Of a DNA stretch of 64,000 nt, positions 1 to 9,917 are shown piece after piece. The DNA comes from Scortum barcoo. Lineage: Eukaryota > Chordata > Actinopteri > Centrarchiformes > Terapontidae. The stretch covers positions 24,245,803-24,309,802 of the forward strand of contig CM041534.1 in assembly GCA_023238725.1 (NCBI GenBank), written 5' to 3'. The notes under the pieces are model-generated. The model was not told the DNA's origin. It did not search any database and saw only the letters and a list, made by a program, of their open reading frames with translations. Position numbers and translations under genes: made by a program. The first letter of the stretch is position 1. Every line of letters starts with the position of its first letter.

Positions 1-59
1 TATTCAGACAGTCTTTGTTTCTAGGTAACGTGACCACCGGTTTACCTGCAGCAGGTAAA

Positions 60-165
60 TAAAAACACACACAAACGTTAACACATGTCGGTGGAATCGA
101 ACCAGCGACCGTCAGGACGAGCAGCTCGTTCCTCATATCAGAGCTGGTCAACGGGTTTTTTGGTA
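60..165 (-). repeat. tRNA-derived SINE remnant
   Basis: The minus strand has a perfect tRNA B-box/T-loop, GGTTCGATTCC, followed by ACC and preceded by GAGCTGCTCGTCCTGACGGTCGCT, as in tRNA-related fish SINE heads. The A-box region is degenerate and no full cloverleaf can be drawn, so it is not called a tRNA gene. Confidence 0.4.
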
Positions 166-216
166 AAAGCTTGTGGAGGGAAACATCCATGAATAATTTA
201 TTTTCTCGATCACACT

Positions 217-219
<3 letters not shown>

Positions 220-253
<34 letters not shown>
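220..253 (+). repeat. (CA)17 microsatellite
   Basis: Uninterrupted dinucleotide run. Confidence 0.97.
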
Positions 254-255
<2 letters not shown>

Positions 256-382
256 CTACTAAGTGTTTGTGTGTTATAAATGACAGAGAAAGTATGTATG
301 TCCATTTCCTTGAATGTGTGTGTGCACTTTTATCTGTGTGTTTGCTCATGTATGTACACAGGAGTACCTACAGTACAGTACA

Positions 383-384
<2 letters not shown>

Positions 385-415
<31 letters not shown>
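385..415 (+). repeat. (TG)15 microsatellite
   Basis: Uninterrupted dinucleotide run. Confidence 0.97.
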
Positions 416-417
<2 letters not shown>

Positions 418-534
418 AGAGGGAAGTGTGTGTGAGGGTGGAAGATGCTAAGAGCTTTGCTTTAATGCACTTTGATTTGAGATGATGAACAGAAAGGTTT
501 GTTTTTTTTTTCTTCCAAGGTTGCACGTGCACAT

Positions 535-536
<2 letters not shown>

Positions 537-580
<44 letters not shown>
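537..580 (+). repeat. (AC)22 microsatellite
   Basis: Uninterrupted dinucleotide run; a shorter one follows at 646-662. Confidence 0.97.
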
Positions 581-582
<2 letters not shown>

Positions 583-662
583 AGGTCTGGTTTCTCCTCC
601 TCTAATAATCCCTCTCTCGCTCTCTGTTTTGCGTGTCTCTCATATGCACACACACACACACA

Positions 663-1446
663 TCTGTATCCACTGCTCTGGGAAGCCATTAGTGTGACCC
701 AGCCTTGATTACTTATTTATGGGCCAACAGAGTAAAGTGGGGGGAGTGGACTATCAGGGGGCTTCATTTTTAAAACTGTTGTTTGACTTCACCCACATCT
801 CACTACAGTTCATTTGATCATCTCTAAAAACTGAACACAAATGAGTTAAATCCATTCAAAACCAGCTAATTACCAGGAAGCTGCTGGTGTTTTATTTCAG
901 TTTTGACTGATCACATAGTTGAAGGAGTTCAGGTGGTCGTCTTTCTGCGAGTAAAAGTTAATTTTATAGCTTGGATGGTCGTGAAACATCAGTGCAAAGG
1001 ATGGAAACTCCGTTAGACAACGTGTGTTTTTGACAAAAGGTCGTAGGTTATCAGCCTGTGGTCTAACTAAAACTAAGCTTATGATTTAGGATTTTAACTT
1101 GCTGTATGTCATACAACAAGAAATTAGCCTCCCTTTTTTCCAAAGTGATATTATATGTTGTGTCCTCTTAGTTGGCCTGGTACCATTAGACAACCTGGAG
1201 GGTGTTTGGACGGCTGCTTGTTAAACCACAACCTGTTTCCTTTTCTACACTTTTTAGAAAATGTGCAAACTTTGGGTATTGAGTTTTTTAAGGAAACCTT
1301 TAACAGAGTAACTTTCATATGACATTACTTCAGTTGTTGAGTAATTAGTTGGGTTTTACCTCCAGCAAATACTCCGAACTAAAAGGCTTACATCGAGAGG
1401 TGGGCAAAAAATAAAGTATATTTTATTTTTATTATGTTTATTTTTA
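663..1446. other. No feature seen
   Basis: AT-rich, no coding potential or obvious repeat recognised. Confidence 0.5.
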
Positions 1447-1760
1447 TTAAGGGTGGGAACCATCAGTCACCTCATGATTTGATTATTAAATGATTCTCGA
1501 TCATCTCAGTTTCAGATTTCTATCCATGGTTTATTTTTCTCCATCAGTACAAACAAAGTATGTCCAAACATCGTCTTTTAAAAAAGCCGCTGTGCACGCG
1601 GTGGTTTGATTTTTTTTTATTCTTGCAGCGGCTCCGCCATCTGGAAATGACAGTCTGTTGAAAACTGATCTGATAATCGATTATAGACTTTACTGCATCA
1701 ATGAAGAATCATTCAACGAGCATCGAGATGCATCGTAGAATAAATTATTTCCTCCGCCTC
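1447..1760 (+). repeat. Dispersed repeat family I, copy A (hAT-like)
   Basis: Starts GGGTGGGAACCATCAG and shares long stretches with the inverted copy at 22.6-22.9 kb: TCACCTCATGATTTGATTAT, CATGGTTTATTTTTCTCC, AAACATCGTCTTTT, GATAATCGATTATAGAC. It ends near GCATCGTAGAATAAA. The GGGTGGGAA start and AATCGAT-rich interior resemble common non-autonomous hAT elements of fish. No ORF. Confidence 0.7.
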
Positions 1761-4300
1761 TAATTTTCATGTCTTCTTCATCGATTATATTAATCCATCA
1801 GATAAATATTGTGTTGCTTTATCAATGAGATGTTACGCTTCACACACATTCGTTTTGCTTGGAAACTCCTTTTTATTGGTTCGTCTTTAGCCAGGAGGGT
1901 AGCAGCAGCCACACCACACCAAGAGGAACAAATAAACAAAACCAAAAGACAAACAACAACATTGGTGCTCTTCATCTCCCTCCACTGTAAAATAAATACT
2001 TCACTCATCGACACCATCCTCATGATTATTGTTACCGCTATTGTCGCAACCATTTAAATAAATATCCATGAAGCAATATCAGCAGTGAAATGGAAAGTGT
2101 GAAATGCATATTGTTCCATATATAATATATTCATTTTAGATAGATTTCTATATATATTTGTTCCATATACTCTCCTTAAATTCTTTTACAACATACACGA
2201 TGCCAATTTGTACCAAAAGCGATGCTCGCGAAGACACAAGAGGAGAAGTTCAGTGATTACAGTGGCAGCCTGCGTACGTACAGCATCAGACGGTTTCCTG
2301 ACATGAGCTCCGGTCCTGAGGGAGGAACGTCAGAAACCTTCGAAAGTGTTTGGGAAGTCTTGGATTTGAAAGATTTATATACTGGAACACTTTATTTGTA
2401 CATACAGATAAACAGAGTGTCGTCGGCATAAGGGAGGTCTGGGAGATGCATCCCAGTAACGACTGCCACGTAAAGAGTGATGTTTTTGGCAATATTAAGA
2501 AATAAATCTCACAAAACAACCTGAAAATAGTTTGAAAAAGTATTAAAAACTCTTGTAATTGCCTTAGTTTCATTTCTTATGAATGCTCCTGAAAGTTTGA
2601 ATAATTTGGATGTTTTTAAAATATTAAAAATTGAGCTTTTATTTTGGTAAGCAAGCAAAAAGTAGTATTTTAATAAAAAAAAATGCAGATATGTGCAGTA
2701 AAGAGTTTCGATTTGCTTGCGTCACTCTGTGTATCTGTAGTACTTATAAAACATTATGCAGAGGTTATAATTGGACGTCTGTCACTGTAAATGTTTTAAA
2801 ACTACTCCGAAATAAATAAGATGAAACATAATTAGTTGGAAAATTTGCAGCAGTTACCTCAACAGCTCAGACAGAAAACAATCCGGGTACAAATAAATGT
2901 TCCTCAAGTCGTCTCCCCAAGCACCAAGATCTGAAGACATCCAGCCAATGTAGAGAAGACAGAGTGTGTGTGTGTTGGTGTGTGTGTGTGGAAGCCATCT
3001 GAGACCATGACCACAGTAATGCAGTTAAATTTAAAAAACTAAATTTCCATTTTGAAAGTTTTCTTTTCAACACCATTGTTTTCCTGAACACCACAACAAC
3101 AGAACAGCCGTCGTCGTTTCTGTCAAACACTCCAGCGGCGTCCTCGTGTTTTTTTTCTGATGCTTTTGAAGCGTTGTTTTGTCATTAATTTTCAGAGCGT
3201 GCATGCAGGATAGGATGTGCCAGTGACTTATGGAAAATTGCTCCTGTGACAAGCATACATCAGCGTTTCCTAAAAGCTCCTTTTTGTTTACACGACGACT
3301 TTAAACTGGCGTTTCCCCCCACGTGTCCACTTGTACTGCTTTGGGTGTTCTTATTAGGTTTTTTAAATTCATCAGCATTAATGTGGATTTGCATTAGTAG
3401 GTGTCAGTTACATAGATATTGATTTTTTTTTTTTTTGGTAGTCAAAACTTAAAAAAAAAAAAAATTATAATGCCAAGGTAAGACTAAAGGTGGAGAAAGT
3501 TGCAACATTAAAAAAACAAACAAAAAACTGAGCGTGTCCTCCACAGTTGCCGACCCGTCTATCAAAGTGAAACCAGTGACGATCACAAGAACTTTTTGGG
3601 GCAAAACGTAAGTTTAAGTTTGATTTGTTTTATGATGCTCTGCAAAGGACAGAGAAACCATCGTGCAGGAAGTAAAAAAAACAAACAAAAAAAACATTTA
3701 GGTTGCAGCTTCAGTTGGTGAAAATTTTCCAAAAACTTTGATTTCTTTGACAATTTTTGTGACTACTCAAGACTCACAGATTTTCATATATGGAGAAATT
3801 AAATAACTTATAAAAGACCTTGAGAGAGAAAAGAGCAGTGCAGACCTCGTCTGCTTTCACATTTTTGCTCCACGTGACTGTTGGATTGTCCTTTTTTAAA
3901 AAAAAAAAATTACACAGCCTCTAAACTCTGCTGTCAGAAAAAGTTTATAAGACGCTGCTAGATGAACCAACAAGCACTAACTTATAAGCATACTGCTGCA
4001 CAGACACCTGGGAAGAATTGTCCAAATTTTGTTCACTTCCGGGCAAAACGTTTGAAGCTATAATACTGAGATTTACTAAAGGATGTGGTAATGAATTGAT
4101 GCTGCAGCATCTCCTCAAGTTGTTCAGTTCAGTTTGCCCCAAAAGTTCCTGAATTGCTCACAAGTGGACAGTAAATAAGTAAAATATTCACTATAATGGA
4201 AAAACAGCTGTAATAATATCAATCTCATACAAACAAAATAAAGCAGAATAAAAATAGTTATACAGTTAATAGCCCATATTTACATATAAAAATATAGCAA
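1761..4300. other. Gene-free AT-rich stretch
   Basis: No coding sequence. TGTTCCATATA occurs twice at about 2112 and 2160. Adjacent oligo-T (3422-3436) and oligo-A (3451-3464) runs could form a weak hairpin. Confidence 0.5.
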
Positions 4301-4365
4301 AGTAACATTTAACAAATCAGGTCAGAGTGTGTGTGTGTCAGTGCTTAGGCGATGCATCTTGACAC

Positions 4366-4480
4366 ACATACACACACACAAACACACTCACACACACAGA
4401 AAAGCCCATATGCATCCAAACATGAACACACACACACACATAAAAACATGTACATACACACACACAAGTGTACACACACC
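4366..4480 (+). repeat. Imperfect CA-rich tract
   Basis: Interrupted (CA)n blocks separated by AAA, CATGT and similar spacers; a GT block precedes it at 4327-4339. Confidence 0.9.
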
Positions 4481-4990
4481 TGACGCTGTGAGTGTGTTGT
4501 TGTTTTTCATCAGCTTTTAAAAGTTCAGTAAAATGATAAAAGTCAAAGAAAAATAAAAGTCACGCTGCTCGTTTGTTGAGCAGGTTTAATCTCTGTCTGA
4601 CTTAATGGTGACATCAACATCCTCTTTCTCTTCCCTCCCAGCATCCCTCTCCTCCCCATCAGCTGTCCATCCGCCAAACACCACAAACCCACTCATCCTG
4701 TCCCCTCACTTCCCTCCCCACCCACGCTCCATTCTTCTCCGGCCCATTAAGAGCTATCATGAAGGTAATTGCCTGTTTGATCAACTCTCCACGGACCAGG
4801 AACTGGAGGCTTTTAGCCCTCTGAGCGTAAGAGGAGAGACGGACGAGGCAGGAGGGATGTATGGATGTGTGGGAAAAATACGCCTCGTGTCGGCTGGCTT
4901 TCGCCGGTCGGGTTAGGCTGTAATTGTCTTTTTGTGCTGTGGTCATTTCGAAAGAGTAGAACGAGAGGAGGGAAAACATAAATTGAATTG

Positions 4991-5762
4991 GACCTCATTA
5001 AGCGGACAAAGGTCTTGGGTCGTATTCTCGAAGCATCCTTCGCTCTTGGGCTTCTGAGAAGAGGCAGGGTGAACCCTGCTCACTGCTGGGATGTTCAGAG
5101 GTCGTCAGAGCTGCAGAGTGTTGTGCAAACCTCGATCTCCGGGGTAATGTGATTGTTTCGATTTGTTGGTGAACCAACTGTAAAACTCCCCCACCATCAA
5201 AATACCCGGACAATTGTGTCAGAGCCTTTTTTTTTTTATAAAGGCTGTTATGAAGTTGTTTTCTTAATTCTGCACAGCTACTGATTTATTTATGTAAGGT
5301 TTTAGTGGTTTACAGGCCTCTTGATTATCCTTTACACCTGAGATTTAGCTTTTGAATAAGAAAAAGCTTTGCAAATGACATTTAAGGTCAAAAACAATGG
5401 CTGGCATGCCCATTATTTTATGTTTTTCTTTTCAGCTTCATGTAAGTCATTGTGGGTAAACTGACTGCCTGAATGAAAGTGAGAAATAAAGACGGTTCAG
5501 CGAAAAGAGCCTTTTTGATTTGAGGATAGGAGGAGAGTGGTTTAAGTGTGATGGAGGAGGAGGGAAGGATGGAGGTGGTAGTAGAGGGGGGGGTCGGTCA
5601 GAGGGAGGATGTTGGCGACAGACTGACTTCAGATGGAAACTCGAGCAGACCCTCAGAGCTCCACCGAAGCAGCGCTGCTAAAAATAAGACGAGGGAGGAT
5701 TCTTCTGCTGACACAACAACATACACACAGGCTCTACATACACAGGTTGTAGTACAGTAGGA

Positions 5763-5812
<50 letters not shown>

Positions 5813-6658
5813 CCTGGTCACAATGGATGCACCCTCCCTCTGGTTAAATAACCCCCCCCATTCAGCTGGAGGCTGTGGGGGGAAACAGTCCATCTACCTC
5901 ACAGTGCTTTTCCTTTATAAATGAGCTTAAAAGCATTGAAGGTCACTCAGTTCGAACAGTGCATGGTCCCTTTTTGGTGTCAAACTGTTGTTACAGGTGT
6001 GTTTCGAGTGTCTTTGTTCTGAGTGCTTTGCCCAGTCTCATATTCACCACGGCACAACGTTGGTTTCTTCATTCATTCATCTTGAGTCTTTTGTGGAGTT
6101 TTCTGAACGTCCCTGTGGTCGAAGTCCTTAATCTCCCATGTTTCTCCTGATTCTCTCGTTCCAGGGGACAGAGACTCTGTCGGCAGAGATACATGTGTCT
6201 TTCCTTCCTGATTTGGCCCGTTGCTCATCTCTGTGCGATCTCTCTCTGCAAAGCTCGGGAAGAAAGAAGGGTCAACAATAAATAAATAGATTTTAACCCG
6301 TTCAGATTACACCACAGACGGTGCAGAGAGGAGATTTCTGTCTGGAAGTTAAGGTTGAAGGGCAGTCCAGCAAAGCACGACAGCTTCTTCATCTTCAGAG
6401 TTTTTGTTTTATAGGCATGAAGTCTCCAACATGAACAGGCACAGTAAAGCTTTGGTCCCTCCTGAGCTGGAGAAGTAAATTCAAGGTACATTAGGTGAAC
6501 ACTTCACGGTTGGTTGGTTTGTTGGTTGGCTTGTCGTATGTAGGTAGTGGGTCACAATGGCATTGTCGTCACAATGTCAGCTGTGGCACTGTTGGCGACA
6601 GCGCTGCTTTGGCGACGGCTGAGGGTAAATGGAGTTACCTGCCCCCCGTCCAGGCCTG
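4991..6658. other. Region 3' of the spry3 stop; probable 3' UTR in part
   Basis: No coding sequence recognised. On the minus strand an overlapping AATAAATAAATC (about 5283-5294) is a possible polyadenylation signal that would give a 3' UTR of about 1.4 kb. It includes the (AC)22 microsatellite listed separately. The rest is unremarkable. Confidence 0.3.
5765..5808 (+). repeat. (AC)22 microsatellite
   Basis: Uninterrupted dinucleotide run 3' of spry3. Confidence 0.97.
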
Positions 6659-7593
6659 TCATAACGGCTTCTCCAAGGCCTTGCTACGGAGCGAGGGGTG
6701 ACCGGGGTTTGGGTTGGAGGCCGAAATCTTGCGGCTGCACACAGTGTTGGTGTTGCACCTGCACCTGCAGCCTTGGTGGCGCGTAATGCGGATCGTGGGC
6801 ACACTGGCTGTACAGGGCAAGGCACAGCCGGGCGGGGGGGTAGCAGCAGAGGCAGGGCAGGCAAAGGGCCAGCAGCCCCATGGTGCCCCAGCGGGCGCAG
6901 GCGTGGGCTGGACCGCCGCAGGAGCAAGGCCGGTCAGCACAGTTATCCTCGTCGTCCTGGGCGGAAGCAGTGGTAGAAGAGGCCTTTAACGCAGCACAAG
7001 CAGGTGCCGTACTCCACCGCGCTCTCGGCCGAGCACAGGCAGCGCTGACCGCAGGCCCAACAGGAAGGCAGCCGGCGGGGGGCGCAGCACTCTTGGCACT
7101 TACAGCGACCGCACCGCTCGCAGATGAACAAATGAAGGCCCAGCTCGGCCTCGTCCTCTGTCAGACCTTTACCGAAGGAGACGTCGGACTTGAGCTCTCC
7201 TTTGGGCTGAGAGCGAACCACAGAGGCAAGGCCGGAGTGTGATGGCGTCAAACCTGCCAGGAGCCGCTGGTCGGAGGTGGCACTGGTCCGAGACATGGAA
7301 GAGCTTATAGTACTGGAACGGCTCAGGCGGGACAGGTGAGCATGCTGCTGACTTTGGCTGCGGGGCATGGCTGAGTGGAAGGGAGGCTGGGCGTGGTGGG
7401 GGTATACTCCATGATTGTAACGGTCATCGTGGGCACAGAAAAATCCGGACTGGGATGCCGGTTCCAGTGCCACGGGCCTCTCCACATAGTCATTGTTGGC
7501 CCGGATGGCACGAATCTGCTCAAGCGACAGCACTGGGACCTGCTGGAGGTCCAGCCCGTCCAGGTCCATCCTGAAGGAGTGAGGAGGGTCCAT
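6659..7593 (-). CDS. spry3: Sprouty family RTK-signalling antagonist, spry3-like; frame broken twice
   Basis: Sprouty proteins are cytosolic/membrane-associated antagonists of receptor tyrosine kinase to Ras/ERK signalling. The N-terminal part carries the short conserved segment with the phosphotyrosine motif NDYVERP (in SPRY2 the equivalent tyrosine binds CBL), then a Ser-rich stretch (SSSMSRTSATSDQRLL), then the Cys-rich Sprouty domain (FICERCGRCKC, CLCSAES, YGTCLCCVKGLFYHC). NDYVERP and the SSMS...SDQRLL...TPS.SG spacing fit human SPRY3 better than SPRY1, 2 or 4. The first ATG in frame is at 7593; a second, at 7569 (MDLDGLDLQQ), aligns with the human start. The initial frame stops at 6943, but the expected continuation (DDEDNCAD, then LCLPCLCCYPPAR) is in the next frame from about 6956, and GCRCRCNTNTVCSRKIS to KALEKPL-stop (6659-6661) is in the third frame from about 6782. 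One coding exon is usual for Sprouty genes. Family assignment is firm; the paralogue call is good but not proven. It could be a recent pseudogene or carry sequence errors. Confidence 0.85.
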
Positions 7594-7678
7594 CCCGGTG
7601 ATCCAGGCTGGGTGGCACCGGGACTGCAGGCCGGAGGTGGGGCAAGGTGCTCCCAACGCTCACGGCACATCAGATAAA

Positions 7679-7694
7679 CCTGCAGACGGACAGA
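7679..7694 (-). promoter_or_regulatory. Putative 3' splice site before the spry3 coding exon
   Basis: On the minus strand a pyrimidine-rich run ending in CTGCAG precedes GTTTATCTGATG; the exon would begin at 7679, 86 bases before the ATG at 7593. Sprouty genes typically have noncoding 5' exons spliced to a single coding exon, so an acceptor here is expected. It has not been confirmed by transcript data. Confidence 0.5.
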
Positions 7695-8029
7695 GAGAGG
7701 AAGCGGCTGCCGTTAGTGAAGTTAATTCAACTTTCATTGATCCAGATTGTCATTTATTCAATTTGTTTTTGCAACTTTCACAAGTAAGACTGAGTGTTGG
7801 TGGATTTTATTGTTTGTTTACATCATTATGAGGTTACAGCAGTAAGGAAATTTACCCCAAACTCCCTCAAACTGATGTTGTTAACCACAAATATCATTAT
7901 GATGACGGAAAATTATATTATAATTTCTCAAATATTATAAAATTGTGAAAGATTGCAGAACCTAAATTTAAATATATTATATTTAAATAACAACAAAATG
8001 AAACACAGAAAAGCAGAATATTCTTGTCA

Positions 8030-8200
8030 TTTTAGAAGCTGGATCCAGAAAAAGTTTGGCATTTTAGATTTTAAAATGATAAATCGATTATTTTCAAAAT
8101 AGTTTATTTTATGTTCAGCAAATTGTTTCAGTATGAATACGAGGACATCTGCATTTATGTCTTTAAACGAATCCTCTGGTGCACAGGATCTGATGTGTTT
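8030..8200 (+). repeat. hAT-derived fish repeat remnant
   Basis: TTTAGAAGCTGGATCCAGAA, AAAATGATAAATCGATTATTTT and CAAAATAGTT match the pattern of a very common fish repeat; GAAGCTGGAACCAG recurs near 18.2 kb in the same orientation. Confidence 0.5.
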
Positions 8201-9879
8201 TCTTTCTGGTCTGTTTTAAAATAAATCAAAAATGATTTGCCCAGTTAGCTTGTGAACCAAACCCACAATGACCAGACATCGAGAAAGACCACATGCAGAA
8301 AGTCCAACTGCAAAGAAATCATCGTACTGCCGAGAGTTTGACTGACAGATGAGCCCTGAGAATAAAACACAACGGTTTACTTTCAAACTGAACTTTTCTT
8401 CAGACAAGTGGAGAAAAAACATCCGACCGAACAATCACTGACTCGTTGATTTATCGTGACAAAGACCTCTGTTATGACGGGACAATAATGCTTATTGTGC
8501 CCTGCTGAGTAAGAAAACACCTGCAGCTCCCAGAGAAGATCTGAATGGAGTAACTAAAGTGTAATAAACATCACGTAATTATTAAAAATCAAACAAAATA
8601 TAAGATTAAGATTATTTTCAGATAGAGGACACCACATTACACACAGCAAACAGTAGCCTGCATGTTAATGTCCGAATATTTAAGCAGCACTTGATCAAAG
8701 ATGACTTTTAGCAGCACAGCCTCTAAACAACTATCAGCCATGTCATCATGACCGCGGAGGTCCTCCACCGCTGAGTCTAACGCTATTATTAGCCTGCCAG
8801 AGGCGGAGAGATGCGACCAACGAGGTCCACACTGTAATTTAGCATCTGTTGAACACAGCTGCAGCCGCCACGGAGGAAAAGCCACCTGCAGACGGAGAGG
8901 CTGGCAGCATCGTCGAACAGCAAGAAAGACGGGAGAGGAGCCAGATTCACATACAAATCAACATTTACTTTCTTAGTTGACCTGCTAAGCTTTACAAGAG
9001 GACTCATATATATCTGGATCAGCCCTAAAATGTTACTGAAAAGATGTTTTTAGAGAAATAGTTGGTGAATATAAAGTACACTGAGTTTTGGTCTGTGGCT
9101 CCGACCACACAGCAACCGCTACTAATGCTGAAGTCGGTACAGAGATGCTTTAAGACGTGGTTTCTTTTTAATGGGCACCAAACTCTGCCTGGTAAAGTAA
9201 AAAAAAAAAATCAACTCTAGGAATATTTCTTTGTGAACTGTTTGTATTGGAAGGTGTGTGCAACCAAAACCAAACGTATCTGGTTACACTGCTGAGGGTA
9301 AAGAGGAAAAATGCATCTTTTTGGAAACTGGTTGAGCAGATCCTGTAAGAGAGATTTGTTTCACAGTTGATGTGGTGGATTTTGGAGCCTCTGTGACACC
9401 CAGATTTCCTGCTTTTTGACCAGATTTGGATTTTCTCATGTCAGAAAGTGAAAGAAATCTCCAGGCCTCCAAACAGTCATTTCAGAAAATAACTGGAGCA
9501 ATTGTTTTTCTGCCGTTTCTACAGATTTTGCACATTTCTTTATTAAAGTGAAATATTTTCACATGGTTCATCCTCTGATATAATAGTGCATTATGTACTC
9601 ATTGTTATGCAGGGTAAGACCATCAGTAAGTAAATCATAAAAGGTAAATATAAATTAACAGTACAGTAAAGTGTAGTGAGCCAAAAGGAGTAAATTTAAT
9701 AAAAGGCCAAAGTTTAGTTGAATATGCAGCTGATTTGATTTCCTCTTTAGACATTAGAGGAGTCCTGAATGAACTGAGATCTGTGGATCTCCTCAGAAGG
9801 GAAAATGTGTGTTTCTTTGTGTTTGTGTGTTTGATAAAGATAGTACAAACCCTCCACAGCCAACATGTAGAAATACTGA

Positions 9880-9883
<4 letters not shown>

Positions 9884-9915
<32 letters not shown>
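9884..9915 (+). repeat. (CA)16 microsatellite
   Basis: Uninterrupted dinucleotide run. Confidence 0.96.

Positions 9916-9917
<2 letters not shown>

Noticed and set aside
60..165. Functional tRNA gene on the minus strand
   Set aside because: Only the T-loop/B-box is intact; no acceptor stem pairing or A-box, so it is treated as a SINE remnant.
171..708. Overlapping open frames rich in His-Thr or Cys-Val
   Set aside because: They are translations of (CA)n/(GT)n microsatellites; the same applies to frames near 4.4, 5.7, 9.9, 19.1, 22-23, 55.7 and 63.8 kb.
6577..7242. Long plus- and minus-strand frames overlapping spry3
   Set aside because: GC-rich shadow frames of the Sprouty coding exon; the residues have no family similarity except the shifted pieces already assigned to spry3.
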